From Roseivirga thermotolerans (lineage in GTDB: Bacteria; Bacteroidota; Bacteroidia; Cytophagales; Cyclobacteriaceae), in NCBI RefSeq assembly GCF_014653175.1, contig NZ_BNAG01000002.1:62001-126000 (forward strand): a stretch of DNA of 64,000 nt, given 5' to 3'. The notes beneath the pieces were generated by a model. The model was given only the letters and a program-made list of their open reading frames with translations, was not told where the DNA came from and made no database searches. The first letter of the stretch is position 1. Each line of letters starts with the position of its first letter. A program made the translations under genes and the position numbers. This document shows, in pieces, positions 8,690 through 16,966 of this stretch.

Positions 8690-8840
8690 TCGGGGATGAC
8701 GGTTCCGTATGATTGCCGTCATCCCTAACCTGATTGGCAATCACGAACCATCACCACAATCATCATCCCCGACTTAATGATCAGGAATGACAAACCCTCA
8801 TCAATAGTGTCATCCCCGACTTGATCGGAGATCTCTGTTT
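8690..8840. repeat. imperfect inverted repeats of the CATCCCCGACTTGATCGG type
   Basis: Between two converging genes lie several copies of GTCATCCCCGACTTGATCRG-like units in both orientations: GGGTCGGGGATGACGG at about 8686, CATCATCCCCGACTTAATGATC at about 8763, and GTCATCCCCGACTTGATCGGAG at about 8810. They can fold into long hairpins and may act as a bidirectional terminator. No gene is present. Confidence 0.55.
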
Positions 8841-8845
8841 TAAGC

Positions 8846-9634
8846 TCATCTCACTTTTGCTTTCTTAATCATCCTTGCAAACAATCCGGGTAGAAAACGC
8901 TTAGCGTAAGCTCCGTAAGATTCTTTTCCAATGTAGACTTCCCTTTTCTCTTTAATCATTGCTCTGATAATGGCTTTGGCGCATTCATCTGGTGTGAGTC
9001 CATTGGCCTGAGCACTGTCCATACTGCCCAGTGCTGAGCCATCACCAGTGAAGGCATTAATACTTACATTCGTTTTAACAAAGCCGGGGGCGGCAATGGT
9101 CACTTTAATACCACTGTCTTCCAATTCCGCTCGCATGCTGTCATAGAACCCATGCAGTGCATGTTTGCTTGCTGCATAACCAGATCGATATGGCGTACCG
9201 AAGATTCCGGTTAGGCTGGTAACCACTACAAAGTGTCCAGAGCCTCTTTCCAGCATATGAGGGAGAAGTGCCTTTGTAAGCCCGACTGACCCGAAGTAGT
9301 TTACTTCCATCAGGTCGCGGTCCACTTGAAGAACTGTGTCTTTGACCAGCGATCTTTGGCTGCGGCCTCCATTGTTGATTAGGATGTCTACTTGGTGAAA
9401 GGCAGAAATGGCTTCCTGAACTTTAGGCTCGAAGGTTTCCGATTGCATCAAATCGAGCGGAAGCACTTTGATTCTATCCTGATTCGAACATTCAGATTTT
9501 ACCCTTTTGAGTTCTTCTTCTCTTCTTGAAGAAAGGATAAGATTAATTGGAAACTGGGAAAGCCGTTTGGCGAGTGCTTCGCCAATGCCTGACGATGCTC
9601 CTGTGAGCCAGATGGTTTTGTTTTGTAGGTTCAT
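8846..9634 (-). CDS. short-chain dehydrogenase/reductase (DHRS7-like)
   Basis: Classical SDR of 262 aa. It shows the cofactor motif TGASSGIG near residue 12, NNGG in place of the usual NNAG near 89, and the catalytic Ser and Tyr-x-x-x-Lys in TSLTGIFGTPYRSGYAASK near 140-160. An NAD(P)-dependent oxidation or reduction of a hydroxyl or keto group is expected; the substrate is unknown. The start MNLQNKTIWLTG at 9634 (or ATG at 9640) is chosen. The longer frame to 9691 adds MAKLRGIPAYAGQT, which is just the translation of an intergenic REP-like palindrome. Confidence 0.9.
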   Translation of the reverse strand: MNLQNKTIWLTGASSGIGEALAKRLSQFPINLILSSRREEELKRVKSECSNQDRIKVLPLDLMQSETFEPKVQEAISAFHQVDILINNGGRSQRSLVKDTVLQVDRDLMEVNYFGSVGLTKALLPHMLERGSGHFVVVTSLTGIFGTPYRSGYAASKHALHGFYDSMRAELEDSGIKVTIAAPGFVKTNVSINAFTGDGSALGSMDSAQANGLTPDECAKAIIRAMIKEKREVYIGKESYGAYAKRFLPGLFARMIKKAKVR

Positions 9635-9644
9635 ACCCATATTA

Positions 9645-9676
9645 GTTATTGTCTGACCTGCGTAGGCAGGAATCCC
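9645..9676. repeat. REP-like palindrome (ACCTGCGTAGGCAGGAATC)
   Basis: Member of the dispersed family TCATTCCTGCGCAGGCAGGAATC, with other copies near 10000, 11972, 48624, 56597 and 58170. It lies in the divergent gap between the SDR and the GIY-YIG remnant. Confidence 0.6.
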
Positions 9677-9699
9677 TCTTAATTTGGCCAAATTAAATC

Positions 9700-10049
9700 A
9701 TGGGTAAAAACGGTTATGTATACATCCTGTCAAATACTCATAGAACTGTATTTTATACCGGAGTTACTTCCGATTTGGAAAGCAGAGCCTATCAGCATGA
9801 AAATGGTTTAATGAAAGGGCTTTCTAAGAAATACAATTGTGTTTGATTTACTATGAGGGTTTCAATCATATTGAGCCTGCAGTTGCTCGAGAGAAATTAC
9901 TCAAGAAGAGGAAAAGGGAATGGAAGGAGAGAATCATTAAAGAAATGAATCCGGAAATGAGAAGGTTGAATGATGATGTTTTTCGAAAAAAAAAGGAGAT
10001 TCCTACCTGCGCAGGAATGACAGACCTGGAGTTGGTCAGGTCCCGATAG
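9700..10049 (+). pseudogene. frameshifted GIY-YIG nuclease family gene
   Basis: From the ATG at 9700 the frame encodes MGKNGYVYILSNTHRTVFYT, the start of a GIY-YIG domain (GYVYI ... FYTGVT), then ESRAYQHENG and KGLSKKYN, and hits TGA at 9844-9846. The rest of the domain (LIYYEGFNHIEPAVAREKLLKKRKREWKERI) continues in a different frame from about 9840. Together they form one complete UvrC-like GIY-YIG protein of the 85-100 aa type split by a frameshift near 9838-9844. The tail of the second frame runs into a REP-like palindrome (IPTCAGMTD). Either the gene is dead or the base call is wrong. Confidence 0.8.
9996..10024. repeat. REP-like palindrome (ATTCCTACCTGCGCAGGAATG)
   Basis: Same family as the palindrome at 9645; it overlaps the 3' end of the GIY-YIG remnant and supplies its terminal codons. 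Confidence 0.55.
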
Positions 10050-10165
10050 TTATCGGGATTGGGCTCAACGCGCGCGAATCAGCAAGCATTAGTTAAGTCC
10101 ATGGACTTCTGCCACAGATGGATGATGGCACGGACTATCTCCCTCTTTGAAAAAGGAGGGGTAGC

Positions 10166-10672
10166 CTATTTCTTGAGATAAGTTACAAAGTCAAAGGCAT
10201 ATTGGTGCTTTTCGTCTGCCGGGTGGTGAACGCGGGTTTCTTCCTTCCAGTTTTTGTGTTCGAACTCGGGGAAGAATGTGTCAGCCTCTTCGATAATGGC
10301 ATTGACCTCCGTGATATGCATTTTATCGACCAGTCCTTTGTCTAGCGAGTCCTTGTAAATGACTCCGCCACCAATGATGAACACTTCCTCTACCTTCAGT
10401 TCATTTTGGGCTAACTCAAAGGCAGCTTCGAGACTATTGACGGCAAAGTGACCTTTCGGAGCCTCATAGTCTTTTTGTCTGGTAACGATAATGAAGGTTC
10501 TTTTGGGGAGAAGTCCGGGCAGCGAATCGAAGGTTTTTCGACCTAAGATCACAGCATGATCTAAGGTGACTTGCTTAAAGAAGCGGAAGTCATCGGGCAA
10601 TCGCCAAAGTAGGTCATTATCCTTTCCTATGGCGTTGTTCTTTGATTTTGCGACTACTATTGTTCTGATCAT
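10166..10672 (-). CDS. folA: dihydrofolate reductase
   Basis: 168 aa. Reduces dihydrofolate to tetrahydrofolate with NADPH, needed for thymidylate, purine and formyl-Met-tRNA synthesis. Seen: the N-terminal IVVAKSKNNAIGKDNDLLWRLPDDFRFFK with the substrate-binding Asp, the cofactor segment ILGRKTFDSLP, and FIIGGGVIYKD near residue 98. The ATG overlaps the fmt stop by 4 bases (10669-10672), so the two are translationally coupled. The pairing is sensible because Fmt consumes formyl-tetrahydrofolate. Confidence 0.97.
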   Translation of the reverse strand: MIRTIVVAKSKNNAIGKDNDLLWRLPDDFRFFKQVTLDHAVILGRKTFDSLPGLLPKRTFIIVTRQKDYEAPKGHFAVNSLEAAFELAQNELKVEEVFIIGGGVIYKDSLDKGLVDKMHITEVNAIIEEADTFFPEFEHKNWKEETRVHHPADEKHQYAFDFVTYLKK

Positions 10673-11589
10673 AGGCTATTCCCTCTTAAGAAATCTTCAA
10701 TCTTCATGCGCTTTTTGCCCTGCATTTGCAGTTCTTTAATGGCCAGTGCCTTTCCTCCGGTTTGTATATGGAGGTAGGTTTTATTGTCAGTAGAGTAGTC
10801 TCCGGGATTTTCTCCGGCCACAGCAAAGTCGAGCTTCTCGGTGTCGTAAATCTTAAACTGCACCCCATTTATTGTGGTCCAGGCTGCAGGGTAGGGCGAC
10901 AATCCACGGATGAAGTTATACACTTCTTCCGAAGATTTTTTCCAGTCGATTTCGCAGGTTTCTTTAAAAATTTTGGGGGCATGTTTAATTTCTCCGCTTT
11001 CGTCTTGCGGTAGTTGCGGATAGTCGCCCTGTTGAATGGCTTTAACCGTTTTTAGCACAAGATTGGCTCCCTTCGCCATTAAACGTTCATACAAATCACC
11101 CACATTGTCGTCTTCTTCGATAGGTTCTTTTTCCTGAAAAATAATATTGCCGGTATCGATCTCATGCTTGAGGAAGAAGGTAGTTACTCCTGTTTCCTTT
11201 TCCCCGTTAATAATCGCCCAGTTAATTGGCGCTGCTCCACGATATTGTGGAAGCAGTGAAGCATGCAAGTTGAAAGTTCCAATCTCTGGCATATCCCAGA
11301 CAACTTCCGGCAACATGCGAAAAGCGACCACAATTTGCAGGTTGGCTTTGTAGCTTCTCAGCTCTTCAATAAACTCAGGAGACTTTAGATTGGTGGGTTG
11401 AAGCACCGGAATGTTTTGAGAAACGGCATAGCCCTTTACAGGAGAAGTGGCCAGCTTTTGTCCCCTGCCCTTGGGTTTGTCAGGAGCTGTAATCACTGCC
11501 ACCACATTGAAGCCATTTTCAACCAGTTTTTGTAAGCTTGGTACCGCAAATTCCGGGGTACCCATATATATAATTCGGAGGTCTGTCAT
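10669..11589 (-). CDS. fmt: methionyl-tRNA formyltransferase
   Basis: 306 aa, normal length. Transfers formyl from 10-formyl-tetrahydrofolate to initiator Met-tRNA. The N-terminal IIYMGTPEFAVPSL, the formyl-THF site HASLLPQYRGAAPINWAI near residues 109-124 (catalytic Asn-His-Asp triad region) and DTGNII near 143 are all present, followed by the C-terminal OB-like domain with GLSPYPAAWT. An exact -7 element lies at 11608-11615. First gene of the fmt-folA operon. Confidence 0.97.
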   Translation of the reverse strand: MTDLRIIYMGTPEFAVPSLQKLVENGFNVVAVITAPDKPKGRGQKLATSPVKGYAVSQNIPVLQPTNLKSPEFIEELRSYKANLQIVVAFRMLPEVVWDMPEIGTFNLHASLLPQYRGAAPINWAIINGEKETGVTTFFLKHEIDTGNIIFQEKEPIEEDDNVGDLYERLMAKGANLVLKTVKAIQQGDYPQLPQDESGEIKHAPKIFKETCEIDWKKSSEEVYNFIRGLSPYPAAWTTINGVQFKIYDTEKLDFAVAGENPGDYSTDNKTYLHIQTGGKALAIKELQMQGKKRMKIEDFLRGNSL

Positions 11590-11607
11590 TCAGTGATTTT
11601 CTGAAGG

Positions 11608-11615
11608 CAAAAATA
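11608..11615 (-). promoter_or_regulatory. Bacteroidota -7 element TATTTTTG for fmt-folA
   Basis: Exact TAnnTTTG on the minus strand, 18 bases upstream of the fmt ATG at 11589. Confidence 0.55.
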
Positions 11616-11659
11616 GGGAATGTATTGGAAGGTTCATTGCCTTTGAAAGTTCAAGTATC

Positions 11660-11720
11660 CATCCCCAACTCCTTCCGATAGCTATCGGGAGCGGTGTCCG
11701 AAGGCCGGAGGTGGATTTTT
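11660..11720. repeat. dispersed repeat with GATAGCTATCGGGAG...GGTGTCCG...CGGAGGTGG
   Basis: A related copy lies at about 54078-54130 (TCGATAGTAATCGGGAGAGGTGTC...GGGCGGAGGTG). The CCGATAGCTATCGG core is a palindrome. It belongs to the repeat cluster that fills 11590-12153, where no gene is supported. Confidence 0.5.
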
Positions 11721-11776
11721 CATCCTGACCTAAGGAGGGATCGGCTAGAGAGGTTTCTAGTTATTGATATTCAATT

Positions 11777-11932
11777 TACTTTTCTTTTGATTCTCCAAAA
11801 GAAAAGTAACAAACCTGCCTTTGCCGAAGCGGCTACGCGCAGGCAGGCATCAAAACCATCGAAGTAACAAGGTGCTTTTAGCTAATAGCTCAGTCGATGG
11901 TCACGCTGATGCTGGATTCCAGCCCTCCTTGG
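11777..11932. repeat. dispersed repeat R2, copy 1 (CATCAAAACCATCGAAG...TCGATGGTCACG)
   Basis: It starts with the palindrome CTTTTCTTTTGATTC/CAAAAGAAAAG, then ACCTGCCTTTGCCGAAGCG, CTACGCGCAGGCAGG, CATCAAAACCATCGAAG and TCGATGGTCACGCTGATG. Copies 2 (20821-20990) and 3 (51033-51150) share these blocks in the same order. ACCATCGA and TCGATGGT can pair with each other. Confidence 0.7.
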
Positions 11933-11971
11933 GAGTTAGAGGCTGCTGGTTACTAATTCCTTTCCTTAATT

Positions 11972-12042
11972 AATGTCATTCCTGCGCAGGCAGGAATCCC
12001 CCAAAAAATATCAGGAGATTCCCGTTTACACTGGGATGACGC
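11972..12042. repeat. REP-like palindrome pair
   Basis: GTCATTCCTGCGCAGGCAGGA at about 11972 is followed some 30 bases on by GGAGATTCCCGTTTACACTG and GGATGACG, a diverged inverted partner. Same family as 9645. Confidence 0.55.
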
Positions 12043-12153
12043 TACTTTCTTCATGTTTTAAATCTTAAGGAGCTGCAGATAGGCGGAGTGGGTCACTCAA
12101 AATCCTGATACAACAAGTGCCTCTCACGCATGGCTTTGGAGAAACCTCGGTAC

Positions 12154-12960
12154 TTAGTTCTTTCTTGATCTATAATACTCAATTCTATCATTGATTTCTT
12201 CAGCATGTAGATTGAAGTCACCAATATTCAAGATTTGGCCACTTTTATTTGTGTTCAGAATTAAATCTTGGTCTGACCTTCCTCGGATGCCTTCTCTAGC
12301 TTCAAATTTCATTATTTCTTCCCATCGATATTTTTCGTCATTTACAGAAACTCCATTATGGTCAATAGAAAGGTTCAGTCCTAATACTCTCTTAACCTTT
12401 TTTAATCCTTGGCTGAGTCTGTAGATCGAAAGTATAATTATAAGTGCTCCTAAAACTTGGTTTCCGGAAAACACCAAGTATCCTCCAACCAAACTCATTA
12501 AAATGGGTAATAATAAATCTATAAGCAGATTTGATTTTGGATAATAGAGTCTGGTAATGATTGGGAAATCCCTCTCTATTTCAATTTCAATTGAAGAGGG
12601 TTGATCCGCATATATCCGCAATAACTCTCTTTGTCGTTTTGTTATTAGGGCTGTTCTATTAAACCAGCTTCCTTTTGGCCACAGTAGTTGGCCTTTTACA
12701 GCTTCGCTCTCCAACATTTCTATGTTATTAACATTCTTGTAGGCCCAAACTTTCCACCATGTGATGGATAAGCTCCAGTAAAACCAACTGAAGATAAAGC
12801 CCGCCAAGAAAGAAACTAGATAATAGTTGCTAGCATCTTCCAGCCCTCTAAAGGTTATTAAACCAGTTATTGAGGTTCCTATTAATAGAAAAATTGCTGG
12901 GAGGGTAACTAACAGTTGACCTTTTTTAATTGCTCTATTGATAAGTTTTTGTTCCTTCAT
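12154..12960 (-). CDS. membrane protein of unknown function with C-terminal PH-like tail
   Basis: Protein of 268 aa with two hydrophobic helices near residues 17-37 and 46-66, a soluble loop, then a hydrophobic pair near 142-178. The C-terminal 70 residues (LNLSIDHNGVSVNDEKYRWEEIMKFEA) look like a small PH-type or bPH2-like beta domain. It overlaps the NamZ-like gene by 4 bases (12957-12960), so it is probably translated with it. Base composition is a little more AT-rich than its neighbour. I recognise no named family. Confidence 0.7.
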   Translation of the reverse strand: MKEQKLINRAIKKGQLLVTLPAIFLLIGTSITGLITFRGLEDASNYYLVSFLAGFIFSWFYWSLSITWWKVWAYKNVNNIEMLESEAVKGQLLWPKGSWFNRTALITKRQRELLRIYADQPSSIEIEIERDFPIITRLYYPKSNLLIDLLLPILMSLVGGYLVFSGNQVLGALIIILSIYRLSQGLKKVKRVLGLNLSIDHNGVSVNDEKYRWEEIMKFEAREGIRGRSDQDLILNTNKSGQILNIGDFNLHAEEINDRIEYYRSRKN

Positions 12961-14117
12961 TGAAAGTCAGGGTACATCAAATACTTCTTGCGAATTGCTT
13001 TGTAAGCATTCAGCTTAGGTTGCCAGGTGGCTCTGATTTGCTCTTCAGTTAAGCCGGCTTCTACTTGCTTACGAAATTCCTTGGTGCCTGCTAGCAGGTC
13101 AATGTAATCTCTGAAGAAGGTGGTGTCATCTTTCAGTTCATTGTGATACAGAAGCAGATATTTGAGGGTGAATTCATGAGGGGCCTCTATGCCTACAAAA
13201 CTCTGCCCAAAACATTCTTTCCCTTCCAATGGTGGGTATTTGGAACCTGCATTGGGCTTTGGAGTGAATGAGTAAGAACCAAGCGTATAATCAGGGTGGC
13301 CAATAACCTCGAAAGGATGGTCAGTGCCTCGCCCCACGCTTACTACAGTGCCTTCAAACAGGGCCAGACTGGGGTAAAGGACAATAGAATTATCTGTTGG
13401 CAGGTTGGGCGATGGACTGATAGGTAATGAGTAGGTCTGCGTATGGTCCCAACCTTTCATTGGAACGACTGTCAAGTCGGCCTTTACTTCCCCTTCAAGC
13501 CAACCTTCACCATTAATCATCTTGGCCAATTCACCAACAGTTAGCCCATGAACTACGGGTATTGGATGCATGGCCACAAAGCTGTTGATGTCGTCATCTT
13601 TGACAGGGCCATCCACATACATGCCGTTGGGATTGGGCCGGTCGAGAACCAGCACTTTTTTGCCATTTTCGGCTGCCGCTTCCATCACATAATGCATGGT
13701 GCTGATAAAAGTGTAAAAACGCACGCCAACATCCTGAATGTCGAAAATGAGTACATCCACATCGGCTAGCATTTCGGCCGAAGGTTTTTTGGTTTTGCCA
13801 TAAATAGAAATGATGGGCAGGCCGGTTTTAGGATCTTTGGTATTGTCGATTGTTTCACCATCGGGTGCTTCTCCTCTAAAGCCATGCTCGGGAGCCATCA
13901 CTTTCACCACATTCACCCCTCTGCTTAAAAGGGTGTCAACCAAATGGGTTTGACCTATGGTTGAGGTTTGGTTTACCACCAAAGCCACTCGTTTGCCTTC
14001 CAATAAAGGTAGGTATGCGTCCATGCGCTCGGCACCCAGGCTTAGGTCTTGAGTTTCTTGTGCTTGCGAACAGGCAAAACATGAAAAAATGAGAAGGGAT
14101 AGGAATAGGCGAATCAT
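12957..14117 (-). CDS. namZ: DUF1343 lipoprotein, NamZ-like exo-beta-N-acetylmuramidase
   Basis: 386 aa. The leader MIRLFLSLLIFSCFACSQAQ ends in a lipobox-like FSCFAC, so surface or periplasmic lipidation is likely. The body is the DUF1343 family: GKRVALVVNQTSTIG near residue 41, MAPEHGFRGEAPDGE near 74, DVDVLIFDIQDVGVRFYTF near 119 and LDRPNPNG near 160. B. subtilis NamZ (YbbC) of this family releases MurNAc from the non-reducing end of muropeptide glycans, so a cell-wall recycling or scavenging role is likely. Transcribed divergently from the LolC/E-type permease. The symbol is by homology. Confidence 0.85.
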   Translation of the reverse strand: MIRLFLSLLIFSCFACSQAQETQDLSLGAERMDAYLPLLEGKRVALVVNQTSTIGQTHLVDTLLSRGVNVVKVMAPEHGFRGEAPDGETIDNTKDPKTGLPIISIYGKTKKPSAEMLADVDVLIFDIQDVGVRFYTFISTMHYVMEAAAENGKKVLVLDRPNPNGMYVDGPVKDDDINSFVAMHPIPVVHGLTVGELAKMINGEGWLEGEVKADLTVVPMKGWDHTQTYSLPISPSPNLPTDNSIVLYPSLALFEGTVVSVGRGTDHPFEVIGHPDYTLGSYSFTPKPNAGSKYPPLEGKECFGQSFVGIEAPHEFTLKYLLLYHNELKDDTTFFRDYIDLLAGTKEFRKQVEAGLTEEQIRATWQPKLNAYKAIRKKYLMYPDFQ

Positions 14118-14127
14118 CTGCTTCGTT

Positions 14128-14135
14128 TATCTTTG
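14128..14135 (+). promoter_or_regulatory. Bacteroidota -7 element TATCTTTG
   Basis: Exact TAnnTTTG in the 15-base divergent gap, 27 bases before the TTG at 14163. The alternative TTG start at 14133 overlaps this element, which argues for the later start. Confidence 0.55.
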
Positions 14136-14162
14136 AGCGTTGAGGCTAAAATAACCATTATC

Positions 14163-15392
14163 TTGAACCTCCCTTACTTCGTTTCTAAAAGAATAAATAA
14201 TACTGAAAAAGGTAGTTTTTCTGGTACCATCCATAAAGTGGCTATCGCTAGTGTGGCATTGGGTATAGCCATTATGGTTATTTCTTTTATGGTTTTGGGA
14301 GGTTTTCAGAACAGCATTAAAGACAAGATTTTTAGTTTTTCGGGCCATCTGCAAGTTAGAAAGTTCACTCTGGCCAACGCCTACGAAGAAGATCCTATTA
14401 CTTTGGAAACCTCTGTACGCGAACAGGTATTAGCGCATTCTCAAATACGCCACATTCAGGAATTTGCTCATAAGCCGGGCCTCATATCTATGAACAATGA
14501 GGTTTTTGGCCTTTTATTTAAAGGAATGGGGCCTAGTTTCGATACACTTTCTTTTGCTCCTTACTTGCAGGAGGGGAGTTTTCCTGTGTTTTCTCAGTCG
14601 GGCGAGTTTTCGAACGAGGTACTCATTAGCGAGAAACAAGCCAGACAAATGCAAGTGGGAGTTGGCGATAAGGTGGTGGCGTATTTCATAATGGATCCTC
14701 CAAGGGTTCGAAGCCTGGTGGTTAAGGGCATCTTTACTTCGGGTTTGGAAGATTTCGATGCTCAGGTGGTGATTGGAGATATTGGACTTGTGAGAAGTCT
14801 AAACGGATGGAGCGATGATCAGGTAGGGGGCTATGAGGTTTTTGTAGAAGACTATGCCCATATTGAAGCGGGACACGATGCGCTCAACGACATAGTTAAC
14901 GGAGAAGAGTATGGCTATCTGACTATCCGAATGGATGAGAAATTTGCCAATGTGTTCGATTGGCTCAATTTACTGACTCAAAATGTGTACATATTGATCG
15001 GCCTCATTCTATTTGTGGCCTGTTTCAATATGGTTTCGGTGCTTTTCATACTCATTATGGAACGCACCTCAATGATTGGTTCATTCAAAGCGTTTGGGGC
15101 TACCAATCAGCTCATTAGGCGTATTTTTACTTTTAATGGTGTAAGGCTGGTACTAAAGGGGCTATTAATAGGAAACGGCATTGCCCTTATTTTTGGTTGG
15201 CTACAATACAGTTATCAGGTCATTCCTCTCGATGCGGCCACTTATTACATGGGCCATGTACCAATTGACTGGAACTGGTGGAGATTTGTGGCCATTAATG
15301 CAATTACCTTACTGTTGGTTGGAGTAACACTTATTTTACCTACGGCTATTATTTCACGGGTTAGTCCCGTTAAAGCCATCCGCTTCGATTAG
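14163..15392 (+). CDS. FtsX-type ABC permease, LolC/LolE-like
   Basis: About 409 aa from the TTG giving (M)NLPYFVSKRI. The layout is that of lipoprotein-releasing permeases: a TM helix near residues 30-55 (VAIASVALGIAIMVISFMVLGGFQNS), a large MacB-PCD-like periplasmic domain (60-260), then three C-terminal helices including the FtsX core FILIMERTSMIGSFKAFGATNQLIRRIF. With a LolD ATPase encoded elsewhere it would move lipoproteins out of the inner membrane. No ATG is available near the N-terminus; the choice between TTG 14133 and 14163 is made on the promoter at 14128. Its 3' end overlaps the convergent glycosyltransferase by 39 bases. Confidence 0.85.
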   Translation: MNLPYFVSKRINNTEKGSFSGTIHKVAIASVALGIAIMVISFMVLGGFQNSIKDKIFSFSGHLQVRKFTLANAYEEDPITLETSVREQVLAHSQIRHIQEFAHKPGLISMNNEVFGLLFKGMGPSFDTLSFAPYLQEGSFPVFSQSGEFSNEVLISEKQARQMQVGVGDKVVAYFIMDPPRVRSLVVKGIFTSGLEDFDAQVVIGDIGLVRSLNGWSDDQVGGYEVFVEDYAHIEAGHDALNDIVNGEEYGYLTIRMDEKFANVFDWLNLLTQNVYILIGLILFVACFNMVSVLFILIMERTSMIGSFKAFGATNQLIRRIFTFNGVRLVLKGLLIGNGIALIFGWLQYSYQVIPLDAATYYMGHVPIDWNWWRFVAINAITLLLVGVTLILPTAIISRVSPVKAIRFD

Positions 15393-16142
15393 TCCGGGCT
15401 GAAGCGGCATTTCTCTCCTAAAGGTTCGAAACAGGCTGTTGAGTTTAATTTGAATAACCCCCAATACGGCTTCTTTTATAATACCCCCACTCATTTTCGA
15501 TTCACCTTTGGTGCGGTCTGTAAATATGATGGGTACCTCCTCAATACTGAATCCGTATTTCCAGGTAAGAAATTTCATTTCTATTTGGAAGGCATAGCCC
15601 ATGAATCGAACCCTGTCCAGTTCAATGGTTTCCAACACAGAGCGATGATAACATTTAAACCCCGCAGTGGTATCGTTAATGGGCATGCCCGTAATAAGGC
15701 GCACATAATGGCTGGCAAAATAGCTGAGCATAACCCTGCTCATGGGCCAGTTTACTACATTCACCCCTGTAACATAGCGCGAACCAATAGACATATGACT
15801 CCCTTTCAGAGCACAGGCTTCATAGAGCCGGATAAGGTCTTGCGGATTGTGCGAGAAATCTGCATCCATTTCAAAAATATACTCGTAGTCGCGCCTGAGC
15901 GCCCATCTGAAGCCATGAATGTATGCCGTACCCAAACCCAATTTGCCCTTTCTTTCTTCCAGATAGAGCCTGCCCTCATACTGAGGCATAAGTTTTTTTA
16001 CAATTTTGGCCGTACCATCAGGAGAATTGTCATCGATTATCAGTAGATGAAAATCTTTTGGAAGAGCCATTACGGTCTGAATCATTTCCGCAATGTTCTC
16101 TTTTTCGTTATAAGTGGGAATTAATACAATACTATCACTCAT
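15354..16142 (-). CDS. family 2 glycosyltransferase, polyprenol-phosphate mannosyltransferase-like
   Basis: 262 aa, GT-A fold. MSDSIVLIPTYNEKENI opens the protein, LLIIDDNSPDGTA supplies the nucleotide-binding Asp, EMDADFSHNP near residue 96 is the DxD metal site and GSRYVTG near 123 follows. These match dolichol-phosphate mannose synthase (DPM1) and bacterial Ppm-type enzymes, which attach a sugar to a polyprenyl phosphate at the membrane. No C-terminal membrane domain is present, which fits the soluble DPM1 class. The ATG at 16142 is chosen because the TTG at 16154 lies inside the -7 element. Confidence 0.92.
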   Translation of the reverse strand: MSDSIVLIPTYNEKENIAEMIQTVMALPKDFHLLIIDDNSPDGTAKIVKKLMPQYEGRLYLEERKGKLGLGTAYIHGFRWALRRDYEYIFEMDADFSHNPQDLIRLYEACALKGSHMSIGSRYVTGVNVVNWPMSRVMLSYFASHYVRLITGMPINDTTAGFKCYHRSVLETIELDRVRFMGYAFQIEMKFLTWKYGFSIEEVPIIFTDRTKGESKMSGGIIKEAVLGVIQIKLNSLFRTFRREMPLQPGLIEADGFNGTNP

Positions 16143-16151
16143 AGGAATCGG

Positions 16152-16159
16152 CAAAGCTA
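16152..16159 (-). promoter_or_regulatory. Bacteroidota -7 element TAGCTTTG
   Basis: Exact TAnnTTTG on the minus strand, 9 bases upstream of the ATG at 16142, giving a very short leader. Confidence 0.5.
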
Positions 16160-16286
16160 AACGATTTCCAATAAAGAGCGATTCAGGGATGGAAATTAAC
16201 TTTCCTTATTTTAGCTCTAAATTGAATATAAGGAGAAACGACTGTTTGAGCACAGCGTTGATCGGTTTTCTATAAAAGATGTTAAG

Positions 16287-16805
16287 ATGAATCTTGCGAA
16301 ATGCGTATTTCTAGATAGAGACGGGGTGCTCAACGAAGAGTTGGGATTTCAGATTACTGATCTGAAAGATTTTAGGCTTAAGCAGGGAGTAGGGGGCTTT
16401 TTACGAAGCTTGAAAGATGCAGGCTATCTATTGATTGTAGTAACCAACCAGAGTGGTATTGCTAAGGGGAGCTATACTGAAGCATTTGTGTATGAATGTC
16501 ATGCCATTGTACAGCATGCGTGCGGAGGGATAATGGATGCCTTGTATTTCGCACCGGGGCACGAGTCGGTGAGTAAAAGTTTACTGCGCAAGCCGGATTC
16601 GCTCATGTTTGAAAAGGCCATAGCCAAATTTGGAATTGATCCTACCCAAAGCTGGATGATAGGAGATAAGGAAAGAGATCTTATTCCGGCTAAAAAACTG
16701 GGCATAGGAGCTATTCATTTGACCGACAAGCAAGCTTCTGAATACGCTGATTTTAAGGTGAGTGACTTAGTCGAAGCAGCCGCTGTAATTTTGAATGATG
16801 AATAG
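16287..16805 (+). CDS. HAD-IIIA phosphatase, GmhB/histidinol-phosphatase-like
   Basis: 172 aa. HAD motifs: VFLDRDGVLNEE (nucleophile Asp9 and Asp11), VVTNQSGIAKG near residue 50, RKPDSLMFEKA with the motif-III Lys near 107, and MIGDKERDLIPAKKLG near 128. This is the GmhB fold (D-glycero-manno-heptose-1,7-bisphosphate phosphatase), but the zinc-binding Cys/His loop of true GmhB is mostly absent (YFAPGHESVSKS), so the substrate may differ. It stands alone between a glycosyltransferase and a lipoprotein operon. Confidence 0.85.
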   Translation: MNLAKCVFLDRDGVLNEELGFQITDLKDFRLKQGVGGFLRSLKDAGYLLIVVTNQSGIAKGSYTEAFVYECHAIVQHACGGIMDALYFAPGHESVSKSLLRKPDSLMFEKAIAKFGIDPTQSWMIGDKERDLIPAKKLGIGAIHLTDKQASEYADFKVSDLVEAAAVILNDE

Positions 16806-16966
16806 TTACTTCCGTCTTCCGACTTCGGTCTTCCGTCTATGTACCCACTACTCATTACCGGCCTTGGCCACGTTCATCCTGAAAATCACCGTGTTCACCG
16901 ATAAAATTTGAGTAGGTCTGAGGGTTCGGCCACATTTGAAGCATGAAAAGTCAAAAACTCAAAACC

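Noticed and set aside
9837-10049. Separate 70-codon gene
   Set aside because: It lacks the first half of the GIY-YIG domain, which lies just upstream in another frame; described as one frameshifted gene.
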